From Isoetes taiwanensis (Eukaryota > Streptophyta > Lycopodiopsida > Isoetales > Isoetaceae), in the NCBI GenBank assembly GCA_021234155.1, contig JAJEKV010000032.1, positions 12,914,283 through 12,978,282 on the forward strand: DNA of 64,000 nucleotides, written 5' to 3'. Numbering within the stretch: the stretch's first letter is position 1; every line of letters starts with the position of its first letter. This document shows, piece by piece, positions 46,698 to 57,348 of the stretch. The notes beneath the pieces are model-generated. The model did not search any database. It worked only from the letters and a program-made list of their open reading frames with translations, and was not told the origin of the DNA. The position numbers were made by a program, and so were the translations under genes.

Positions 46698-47068
46698 AAT
46701 CGAGAGGGTTGAATCTGAATTTTATTACCTTTAAGTAGTTTATTGAGACGTTCGGAAAATTCAATGCTCAATGCTGATTTTTTTTTTCGAAGCATGAACT
46801 CAATGCTCATTTTTGTTGTTTATGATCCTTATATATCTATAATGCAATTGATTATTTTGTTTTCTTCGAGCCATCAAACTTGTCTTTTTCTTATTATTGA
46901 AACTTGCCTGTTGCATTCGAGTAACAATGTAGACAAGTGCAATCCACATTTGAAATGATTTATTTGTGTGTTCGTATTGTTATTTTTCACTATTTCGAGA
47001 AGGGTGCGTTCTATTTTTCACAAAGTTTCGTTGATAAGTTGACACTATTTCACAAATGGTGTCTCTTT

Positions 47069-47345
47069 AAGTTTGCTATTACCTTGTTGTAATTTTGTCA
47101 CAAGTTATAACCTAAAGCTTGCTATTACCTTGTTGTAATTTTGTCACAAGTTATAACCTAAAGCTTGCTATTACCTTGTTGTAATTTTGTCACAAGTTGT
47201 GACCCAAAGCTCGTCACTACCTTATTGTAATTTTGTCACAAGTTATAACCCAAAGATAGTCACTACCTTGGTGTAATTTTGGTATAAGTCATTACTCAAA
47301 ACTCGTCACTACGTATTTGTAGTTTTGTCACAAATCATTACTTAA
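47069..47345. repeat. CACTA subterminal array, 46 bp x about 6
   Basis: The unit contains ctattaccttgttgtaatt and tgtcacaagttataacc. The first three copies are nearly identical; the later ones diverge toward the element end. Confidence 0.9.
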
Positions 47346-47552
47346 CATTGTTATATGCTAGTCACAAACCATGGTACAACTCAACACAATGCTTCTTGAT
47401 ATTCTTGACACTAAACTGCTATCATAGGTGATGCTAATTTGTCACAATACGAGTTGCAACCTTGTCGGAAACTCTAATAGTGTCGAATTTTTTTGGTCAC
47501 AATCTTGACTCAATGGTGGTCACCCCAGTGACCAATGATGATGTCTAATATA

Positions 47553-47651
47553 GTGTCGAGATTTTGACCATTTTGGGAACATGGTAGGTTCACCTAGTGT
47601 CAAAAAATTTGCCACTATGCTCGACACTATACCCCCCATTCTCTTGTAGTG
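47553..47651. repeat. CACTA right terminal region
   Basis: Three tagtgtc/gacacta motifs within 100 bp precede the terminal tcttgtagtg. The bases following are ATA, a candidate 3-bp target duplication whose left partner was not found. Confidence 0.75.
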
Positions 47652-48840
47652 ATACCAACATAACATAAAAAATGCACCATAAATGAGGATTCTACCCCGG
47701 GCTCAGACTCAAGGGGGTCAACTGACAGTCAGTACCTCCGGATCACAACAGACGGAATCATGACAATGGCGTTGGTTGGCATAGAACAATGGCTAGGGTA
47801 GTCCACTCCATCCGCCCCTCCTGTGCACACTTTGCAGACAGGCTGAATCATGCTAGGACATGGCTGTAACCATCCGGAGACGTAATCTCATGGAGTCACC
47901 CTACGAGACTACTCCGGGTTACATCTCCCTAGTCCGATGAGGCAGGAAATAAGGGGTTCTTTCCAGAGCATGATGCTTCCATGGGTGGCTAGAGGATCGT
48001 GGCCCCACTAGCAACCATGCATCTGTACCCGACTTGAACCCCCCAAAATCCATAGGCCGCCGGACGTGCCCATCGAGCCCAGGATGTCCCTATAGGCACG
48101 TATCCTGCGACCCAGGATGTGTCAGATCCATACCCGATCCATACCTTGTAGCCATGCTAGGCAAGGTCCCACCTTCACTTCACCACCATGAGCCTTGTCT
48201 GGTGCTTAGCCACATCATACCATTGACAGCCAGGTGGGCTCTTGTACACAGGCTGCATTATTTAAGGGGTTCTAACTAGGAGCATCCTACTAGATCTAGA
48301 TAGTTAGGTCCCTACCCCCCCTTAATCTAATACAACACAGGAGGAAGAAAAAGAGAAAACAATAATCAGATACAAACATTATAAGTAGATCATAGAATAG
48401 AATCTAATCATCCATCTACTCAAACAAGGGTTAGAAGAATACAAGCTATGCTAAAACTAACCAGTATCATGGCTATCTCTCTGGTTCTCCATCCTTCTGG
48501 CTGGAACCAAGGTTAGCAGCAGCTCCTCCTCCACCAATTTTCCCCAAATCGATTTGGGGCAAATTGGGAAGCCCCAATTTGGGTGTCCCAAATTAGCAAG
48601 CTTCCCTTGTCCAATCGATTTGGGCCAGGTGGCAACTCTAGATTAGTTATTATTAACTAATTTAATATTTTAACCCTTTTAATATTAGGCTAAGCCCTAA
48701 ATTCGAATTAGAGTTTAGGGTTAGGTTTCCACCTTAATAATAAATGATTAACATATCTACTTAGCTTATGAATAATTAATGCACCATTAATTATTCATAG
48801 TGACGTGCCATGTATTTATACTCAAAAGGCATATAAATAT
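47652..48840. other. GC-richer non-coding block, then AT-rich spacer
   Basis: 47690-48300 is GC-rich (for example cccagg and catcgag phrases) without a supported gene; a plus-strand 81-codon frame at 48034 has no domain. 48540-48620 has repeated ccaaatcgatttgggg and ccccaatttggg palindromes. Confidence 0.45.
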
Positions 48841-51800
48841 GTGGAACGTCACATTTTTCCCTCTTTAAAATGATGATGTCCTTAGCATTGAGAAAAGACA
48901 ACGGAATCACGGGTTGCGGTGGGGTAATATATCACATGTTACAATGAAAAGCCTCCCCTCCTTGAAGAAGGCAACAGAGGAGGTGGAAAAGCCAATACAG
49001 AGTATATATGAGATCTGACATTATGATGCATGGGAAGCTGAAAAGATATTAGAATAAATCCATTATGAATCGCAGATATGAGCCCGTACAATAATTCCCA
49101 GATCGTTAGAAGAACGTGGTGGTGAGAGTATAAGTTGCAGAAAGATTATCATCGTCAAAGTGATCAAATTTGAAAATAATATGTAATGTGCAATTCATAA
49201 CTCTAAGAAAATTCATGAACGTTAGCATGAGTTCATGAAAAAAGTGTAATACGCAAGTGCTATCTCACAGTGAGACTTATATAGACTGAAACATGAGAGA
49301 AGATGCAACTAATGGTGGCAATGTATACGTCGATATAAGAATTTGAGAGGCATTGGTGTTAATGTATCGAAAGACTCTTTAATAGATGACACATGTTATG
49401 TAGCAACCGTTTTTAATACATCGGAGTAGCTTATATTGTAATATGGATTGACTCGAGTAAATTGCACTGTTAGAAAATAAAAGTGCGAGTTTCCGGGCAC
49501 AAGGTGTATCGTATAAAAAATTGATACTCTGAGGTTTTATCTTAGTTGTGAATTAAACGTGACCTTATGGAAAAACAATTGATTTGGTGATATGGAAGCT
49601 GATGTAGCTTCATAGAGAAAGGTGAGGGCAGTCATATGTCTGCTCCTCGGAAGGCATAGAGACAAGCACAAACATAGTACATGTAGATACTATAGCATGA
49701 GATTTGCATAGCAAGCTGAGTTAGGTAAAGGTCGGCTAGAGATTTTAAATATCCCATGAGGACATAGGGAATGTCAAGGCAACATTGTGACAAGAAGGAA
49801 AACTATTTTCTAATCCTTGACTAGGTAAGTGACCCCGTCTATCAAGGATAGTCACGTGGAATAGATATGAGAGCTCGTGTAAAAGGTCTAAACGTTGAAA
49901 ATAAGGAGTGATAAGGTATCCTTAGTTTGGATTCATACCCGAGAGAATTGCTAGCACAATGTTTGTGATGAATCACTGGAAGTTAAGCGACCGAGAAAGG
50001 CATACTTAATAATGGCGAGGATTGATTTGTCATGTGGCATATATATTGCCATTCAACGTAAAAGGAGACTGACGATAGCACCATGTAGTTGAGGGAGAAG
50101 CGGTATATGATTATGAGCCATAGAACACGTTAGAGAGGTACTATACTAATGTGGAAACTGGATTATAAATATCCAACTTATGAAAGAACAGATTATAGAA
50201 ATACGCATAAGTTGTATTTCGTAAGGAGGCTAATGTTCCTAAGGTGTGCAATATAGCTGCAAGGATATGCATGAGTAAGACGAGAATGTATGGAATGTAG
50301 TTTCTACACAAGGTCAAGAGGATCGAAGTCGAACTGAACGAAAGCGAGAGTAAGCATTTTATAAGACCATTGGAATGGAAGACGACAATTGCTAGCAGAA
50401 GGCGCAATTGTCTGAAAGCTGCAAGGTATGCTGGAGCTTTGGTGAAGCTATACTATGAAGGAAAGTTGACCTCCAACCAATGATGCATTAGGGAGGCAAG
50501 TAATGTACCCACACGGCAAGTGTGAGACAAGGGGAGCTTGAAAGTTGTTGTAAATAACATTTCAAATATAAGAAATTTGAAGGGACACTTTGAATAGTCC
50601 AAAGTGTGGAATATGAACAAGGTGGATGCCCAATTAACATCTCACGAAGGAGAATGTGCTCTGGACTTTGTACCGTGTGTGTATCTTGAGGAGTATGTCC
50701 TCGGTGGTATATATGTGCTAGGACCATTTAATATGTGTACTAGGACTATTTAATATGCGTACTAGGACCATTTAATGGTGAAGCATAACAACAAAAAGAA
50801 AGGGTGTATAATAGAACTTCTAGTTGACTTTCCGTATAAATACGGAAATAATGAAGATAAGAGTTCCTATACTAGACGTTAATCATGTCCACAAGGAACT
50901 TAGGGTGGCATCTCTCACTGTGGAATTTGTGATTGGAGCTTGAGGATCAAGTCGAACTAGGTTCTTTTTCTATGTGTATGAATCAGAGACTCTAGAAAGT
51001 GTGGTGTTAAAACCACAACGTGTATAGTACAATCTAACACGAAGTTGATTTATGGTGGATAATATCATCCATTAGATGGCTATACGGGAGTGGATTATAA
51101 ATACAGGCTATGACAAGAGTATACATGGAAGGACACATGTATTAAACATGTAGGTAGTGAGGATTGTACAATATGACAAGAAAAGTATGAGCACATCTAT
51201 GTGGCTATGTGAAAGAATGACATATGACTCTAGTCTTAGGATTGGTTCACATATGTTACTATATCACATAATAACAAGGTAGCGGTCATGAATGTTGGAA
51301 AGTAGTATAAAATACTACTGTAGTAATGATATTAAGGATGTCGACTGTTACATTCAAATTTATGTCATACAGGAAAATAGTAGGATGTTCGTGCAAGATG
51401 AACGGAATGTTACGGGATAAAGTTAGAAATAAGCATAATAGTATGCTTGTACCTGAAGGTATTTAATGAGGTTTGAAGTACTAGAGACAAGCATTAAAGT
51501 TATCTCAATTGTTTGGAGTTGACTGACGTTGACAAGTACAACATACTAAGGGACATGAAAGGTGTTCAAGTCAGGGAAATAGCCAGAGTAAGTCTAGCAT
51601 ATATGGCGACATTACATTCGAAAACATCCTGGCAATGGTTGGAACGAAATGGAAATAACAGATAATAGGAGTTTAACTACTCAAAGGTTCTAGAGACCAA
51701 TGAATTAATTCGGTGTTATAAGCTGAGAGTATCAAATGGGTGTGGGAATAGCAGGATGTATGAAATATCCCTTCCAATAATGGAAGAAGATTAGGATGGT

Positions 51801-53147
51801 GACTTTGCCAATTATATCGTTAGGGATAACTAACAAGAGGGCAATACATACCGATTCCAAGTCCAAATAAGAATCAAGACGAGAGATGGATGAGATTATA
51901 CGAACCAATAGTCTATATATTCTGAGAATTTCCTTACTCTTAGGGGAGCAATGCTAAATCCTGATATAGGGGAACGAGGATCCCTGGTTCTGAGGTACAC
52001 ACCTTTAAGACGATAAGGAATTAGATAACCCTATGGCGGTTGTTAACGAAGGTTCAATCATAGAGGTTTTCTATTATGAGATCGAGAGGGTTTAATGCCT
52101 CCTTCTCACTATGAAGGAGCCAAAGAGGACAACATTTGAAACCGATCAAAAGTTGAAGTTGACGTGATAACTTAAGAAAGTAGGTTAATTGTGACAGCGC
52201 ATGGTTGATATTGGGAACACATAGGATATTTAGCTGAAGGAGACTTTAGAAAAGCTCTTCAACTGGGGTAGCAACCCTCGGAATTATGGCATAATCCCGT
52301 GGGGGGATCATAGTTTATGTACGGGGCTGAAGTACCATAAGGCACTAAAGGAATGGTTGAAGTACCTGGGGACCCTATCAAAATGTAGACAGCATATCCA
52401 ATTCTAAAGACTTGGCCATTGTCCATTTGGGAAATTGGTGGCTCAGCCACATCATAAAGGTTCATAGGCAATGGGTTTTGTTTCAAAGAACTACCAAGAT
52501 TACACTTTAGCTAAGTTAGAGCAAAGCTCTAGCATTGTGGGATGAGGATATATGTTTACTATGTACGTACTATGTACACATACGATAAACATCTTGGAGA
52601 GGTAATCTATGCAGTGATATGCGGAGAGAAAGAACCCCAAACTTACCAATGAAGGGTCTGGAGTATGTCTAGATGTTATAGTTGGCACTTGAAAGAAATG
52701 TCAACGGGCAATAGAATAAAGCTCAAGATGATGGGGTTGAATAGTAAAATAGTACAATTCCAGGATGGGTAGCGAATAGCAGTTACCTGCTAGAAGCTCG
52801 AATGTGTCTTGCATGGACACCGAAAACTAGATCTCCCATATGATTCATAACCGGATCAGATAGAGGTGAACCCCATGGGTTAAATGAGGTGTAAGTTAGA
52901 ACACATAGGGCTCGAACATCGATACAAGCCGGGGTAGCAGTAAAATTGGCCCTGGTTATATCAGACATAGGTATTTTAGGAAGGCTTAAAAATGCAAGGC
53001 AAGCGCCCTAATTACTCTAGGTAATTTACGATTCTTACGAAGGCTCACTTGCTAACTTAGGGCATGACTATGGCTTAGATGAGGATGCCAAGTCATTTGG
53101 AATGCTACAACAACGGCATAATGTCATGACAGAGAAACGTAATGACT
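48841..53147. other. About 4.3 kb of gene-free, purine-rich DNA
   Basis: No open frame above about 90 codons on either strand and no domain. Composition is unusually even, rich in AG and GA phrases (agagaa, ggaag, tgaagg) with few long T runs. Two phrases repeat (aggaccatttaat, about 50722-50776). 60394-61620 has the same feel, suggesting both belong to one old repeat now split by the block between them. No terminal repeat was found. Confidence 0.4.
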
Positions 53148-53475
53148 AATGTAATTCTCGAAACCATTGCCACATATAGTTAGTTAGATCCTCTTGGTAG
53201 TTAGGGTTTTCGCACTTATAGATGTCGTTTCTTCCCTTTTCTTCTTCATCAACTCATCTGCGTTCTCCTCTTGTCGATTCTTTCTTCAGTCTACTTTCCC
53301 ACCCACCCACCCCTCACGTTACTTCTTGTTTTATCACATTTATGAGTTCCTAGCCTTAGGTTCTTGTACCATATATGGACCTTGGCGTAAGTTCCTCTTC
53401 ATTCCAGTAGCTTTTTGTACTAGTACTTCCTTTGCTTTGGGGGTTGTTTGTGAGTTTTGGCCTCTTTCCAACCAA

Positions 53476-53623
53476 AAGCCACCTTGGCCATCCAGGCACG
53501 AAGTCCTCCAACCAGGCACTAGGGCCTCCAACCAGGCATAAAAGCCTCAACCAGGCACAAAAGCCTCAACCAGGCACAACGGCCCCAACCAGGCACTAGG
53601 CCCCCAACTAGGCACTAGGCCAC
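53476..53623. repeat. Minisatellite built on ccaaccaggcacta (about 19-23 bp units)
   Basis: About seven imperfect units such as ggcctccaaccaggcacta and gcctcaaccaggcacaaaa in the centre of the foldback element. Confidence 0.85.
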
Positions 53624-53692
53624 AACAAAAGTCACAATGCTCAAGCTCAAGAGCCACAGTGCCACAATAATAGCCACACAAGGTGACACAAA

Positions 53693-53845
53693 GAGCCACA
53701 CATTAGCCATCATGCCAATGCTGCTCAACTCAAGGCCACCATGCCACAAAAGGCCACACATTAGCCACCATGCTAATGCTGCCCAACTCAAGGCCACCAT
53801 GCCACAAAGAGCCACACATTAGCCATCATGCTAATGCTGCCCAAG
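53693..53845. repeat. Minisatellite, 58 bp x 2.6
   Basis: Units at 53693-53750, 53751-53808 and a partial one from 53809; each has ccacacattagcca and ctcaaggccaccatgcc. Confidence 0.9.
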
Positions 53846-54287
53846 CCACAATGCTCCTCTACAGTCTGCACAACAGAGAAATCCAACAAGAGTACAGGAT
53901 TAATGGAAAACAAATGTCAAGAAGGTTTGGAGGAAGAGCAGGCGAGAGTGCATACACCAACCATACCTTGGAAAGAGGCCAAAACTCACAAACAACCCCC
54001 AAAGCAAAGGAAGTACTAGTACAAAAAGCTACTGGAATGAAGAGGAACTTACGCCAAGGTCCATATATGGTACAAGAACCTAAGGCTAGGAACTCATAAA
54101 TGTGATAAAACAAGAAGTAACGTAAGGGGTGGGTGGGTGGGAAAGTAGACTGAAGAAAGAATCGACAAGAGGAGAGTGCAGATGAGCTGATGAAGAAGAA
54201 AAGGGAAGAAACGACATCTATAAGTGCGAAAATCCTAACTACCAAGAGGATCTAACTAACTATATGTGGCAATGGTTTCGAGAATTA

Positions 54288-54383
54288 CATTTATCTTCTT
54301 ATCGTGATACGAAGATTCAATTCTCAAAACCAGCAAGCAAGAAGAGATAGACTGAAGGAAAAGCCCCATCTGGGTGTCTCCAC
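54288..54383. repeat. Left partner of a distant inverted pair
   Basis: About 96 bp (ttatcttcttatcgtgatac to ggtgtctcc) are the near-perfect reverse complement of 60293-60393. It abuts the foldback element's right arm, so the two structures share a junction. Confidence 0.85.
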
Positions 54384-55195
54384 TAAAACAACACAATGTA
54401 CAATATGCTGAAAAAACAGAGGCAGCAAGTCTGTAGGCCTATAAGTAAGGTACAAAAAAGTGTGCAAGTGATTACAAATCATCAGGCCCCAAACCCAAGG
54501 AACAAGAATAGTTTTTATAGAAATTATTGTTTAGAAAGAAAAGCACAACAATTCAGGAGCAAGACTGCGGGCCTGTGAGTAAGAGACAGAAAGGTGTGCA
54601 AGGGATCTCATATCAATAGGCCCTAAACCCAAGGAGCAAGAATAACTGTTAAAGAAACTATTCTTTGAAAAGGAGAATACAACAATTCCAACTAAATAGA
54701 ATGCCCATGACCACCTGCTTTATGGTATGGTAGGAATGACAATATCTTCAAAACACATAACTCATGGTCACCCATCATGGCATTCCAAAAGCATTCCAAA
54801 TAAAACGCTTACAAGTAGCAAGAAAAGTTCATCCAAACAACATCACAAATTGCAAGGCAAATGCGAGGAAGGGATACTGTGGATCATATTTAGTAAATAT
54901 AAAGAAGGAAAAAACTCGGAGACATAGAGTATATGAACAAGGTGCTGCGCACGGAGGGTTGCCCTTTGGTGGCCCGAGAGTGTGTTTTCATGTTTCTTGC
55001 TGTCGTTTCGTTTCATGGTTCTTGTTGGGTCATTTGATGTGTTTGGGGTTATTAATGGTTTGAAAGGGGGGTTTTGTTTTGTGTTGTTTTATTTTCCTTT
55101 GTTTATGAATTGTGCATGGACCAAGCCTATTTCTAGCATGGTGCTAATGACTTGAGATTCCTGACATGAGATTTTTATTATTCTTTTTGCCTTAG
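54384..55195. other. Spacer with a diverged duplication
   Basis: No gene. Two related segments, cctataagtaaggtacaaaa (about 54438) and cctgtgagtaagagacagaa (about 54572), each followed by gtgtgcaag and ggcccaaacccaaggaac-like text, form an old tandem duplication of about 135 bp. Confidence 0.5.
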
Positions 55196-55365
55196 GAGAG
55201 GGCAAGAGCCAAGACTATTGCAGACCATAACTCAGTCCATAAAATGACATCCTTATAAGGCATTTGTTTAAAGAGATATACTGCCTCATTAAGTTGGCAG
55301 CCCCAACAAAGGCTGAGATCATAGCATTGTAGGACGCTACATCACGTTGTGGCACAACTGGAAGC
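55196..55365 (-). pseudogene. PPR protein fragment
   Basis: On the minus strand VPQRDVASYNAMISAFVGAA, then after a one-base frame change NEAVYLFKQMPYKDVILW. This is the usual PLS PPR pattern of alternating motifs. It ends at a stop a few codons later. No E or DYW region. Confidence 0.7.
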
Positions 55366-57150
55366 CCAATTCTTCATTCGAAAGCTAAGGATCCCAAACA
55401 AGTGTCAACGTGCAGAATAATTTGACAACTTGGTGAGTATCGTGCCAGATAACTTCTTTGACCATGTGCTCCCTTGACTGTTCAAAAAGGAGAGAACCCA
55501 TAAATTGAGGTTCTGTGCCAACAACCTTGGGTGCACCGTTCAACTGGCCAACATCAACAATGCTAATTCTTCATTTACACATGAGCTTTTATTTCACATT
55601 CTAGCCATTCGTTGACCTTCATTATTGAAGACTTGGATAGAAATTATAGGCATGAGCATAAAGTTGATTTACTATTTAATTGTTGTGTTGTTTGACTTTT
55701 CCTGTCTAGCAAAATGTATAATTTGAGTTAGATAATTCGAATGTAAGGCTTCCTTGAGAAACCATCTTCTCAAAATTATTTAAAGAATCCGTTATATTGT
55801 ATGGGATATAAGGGATTAAATGTGTGTTAAATCAAGAAAATACATGATAATGAGCTCACTTTCAATGTAGTTGATTTAGCATGGAACTGGAGATGGTTGA
55901 TTGTATGGGCTAATGTTGTGGATTTAATAAGGATTACTTTCATAACTCTAAGTTGGGAACAAAATAGAACGAGATCAAGAATATAGTATAGTATCTTGGC
56001 ATCAAACTACGTTAATTGTTGTGGCAAATAGAAATATCAGTCATCCAATAGAAGGAAGCTTTTCGCAAGCTGTTGAAATGACAATGTCGTCTAGTTCCAA
56101 CTATAGTCCAATATTCGGCCAAAGACCTGCTATTCTTTCTAATGCAATTCAACTTTATTTGCAATTAGAATTTACGAATTTTTAAGATAATATAGTCTTC
56201 TCTCCTTTTGGAGATTGTAGTAACATGTAATGCAAGCAAGTCTTTGTATTGTTCAATGTGTGTTAAATTGTCCAACATTCAATAATGTAAACAAGTAGTA
56301 ACAAATTTGCGCCAATTTGAACATGCAAGATTTGAACGTGAGATTCTACCTTGTCTCCTGATGCGTGCAAGCTACATGGCATGTCCTTTGCATATATAAC
56401 TCAAAATTTATAGAAGGGTCAATGATGCTAAGAAAATAGGGCATGCTGCCAGGTACTTATGGGCAGAATTTATAGAAGCATCAATGACGTTGACATCATA
56501 GAGCATGGCACCATACCGTGAAAAATATGAGAAATTTGCGTGCTTCTATAAGCATTAAAGATTTTTCTCTCATTTACTAGTGTAAGATGTTGTGACAGTG
56601 ACACCATGAGAAAATCAAGAATATAAATGACCTCTTGGGTTGGGCTAATGAGGTATGAAAAACTTTGCAAGCTGCTACATGCTGAATAAGTAGATGTTTA
56701 TTAACAAAAATCAATTGCCTTCTTGGTTGAAAAATGACGTCTAGAAGACATGAGGAGCAAAACAAATGGACCTCAATTATGCATAATGTTAAAAATACAT
56801 ATTTTATGGGCTGCCACAATTCCAACTTGTGCGCTTCCCTCTGACAGCAACATGGCCACAATCACTAATTCTTGAGGCTACATACCTCACCATTGGAGAA
56901 GAAAAGTTGATTGTACAATAGCCCAGGAAACTATAAAATGAAAGCCTATAAATTCGCGCAATAGCACGAGGAAGCTAAAAGAGTAGATTGCTTGATTTAT
57001 CTTGAGTTCCAAGCACTTATTCAACAACTAATTCATGGAATTTTCAATATGTCATGAAATTTTCTCTATGAACCCTTTACTCAACATGTCTAAGAGGACC
57101 ATAAATTGCTACAACAAATAGAACAAACAAACATAGAAAGGCTTAGTTAG
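55366..57150. other. AT-rich stretch without recognisable genes
   Basis: Only short frames. 56390-56480 has two similar phrases (aatttatagaag, tcaatgatg/tcaatgacg) that suggest a small old duplication. Confidence 0.5.
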
Positions 57151-57348
57151 TTACTTTCTGATACATCTTCTAAGGATTATGGGCCAATCTACCATGTCAA
57201 TAAAGTTTCCAAATATAATAGAAAGTGCAGGTAATGCAAAACCATGTGCAATGGCTCCAAGGCTCCCGATAGCCATAAGAAAATAAGCCAAGCGAGCATG
57301 TAAAATGGGACAACATGTTATGAGCCGCATGCCTAAGCAGTTTGTCAT
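57151..57348 (-). pseudogene. ABCB-type (MDR/PGP) transporter, first transmembrane exon fragment
   Basis: The minus-strand frame contains ARLAYFLMAIGSLGAIAHG followed by FALPALSIIFGNFID, matching the first transmembrane helix region of plant ABCB transporters. A GT follows the Met of FIDM (minus strand), consistent with an exon end. No further ABCB exons were recognised on either side, so this is an isolated fragment, probably a pseudogene piece or transposon capture. Confidence 0.65.

Larger units (their letters stand above)
40050..47651. mobile_element. En/Spm (CACTA) DNA transposon, defective
   Basis: The right end is ctcttgtagtg at 47651, the complement of a CACTACAAGAG terminus. Subterminal tagtgtca/gtgtcgag motifs crowd both ends (40090-40230 and 47550-47640), and a 46-bp tandem array lies at 47069-47345. 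Inside are a TNP2-type transposase (minus) and a second gene (plus). No CACTA terminus could be found at the left, so that boundary is approximate and the end may be lost. The transposase lacks its N-terminal part, so the copy is not autonomous. Confidence 0.8.
53148..54291. mobile_element. Foldback element: 325-bp inverted arms around a 495-bp centre
   Basis: Left arm 53148-53472 and right arm 53968-54291 are reverse complements with only scattered mismatches; both encode the same shadow frame read inward. The outer ends are aatgtaattctcg and its complement. The centre holds two minisatellites. No transposase and no clear target duplication. A transcript would form a long hairpin. Confidence 0.9.

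Noticed and set aside
47069-47345. Regular 46-bp repeats considered as a CRISPR array
   Set aside because: The units are contiguous without unique spacers and lie in a CACTA subterminal region of a plant genome.
53194-53541. 115-codon frame with hydrophobic stretches, nearly identical to a minus-strand frame at 53859-54245
   Set aside because: The similarity is simply the two arms of the foldback element. No conserved domain; translation is incidental.
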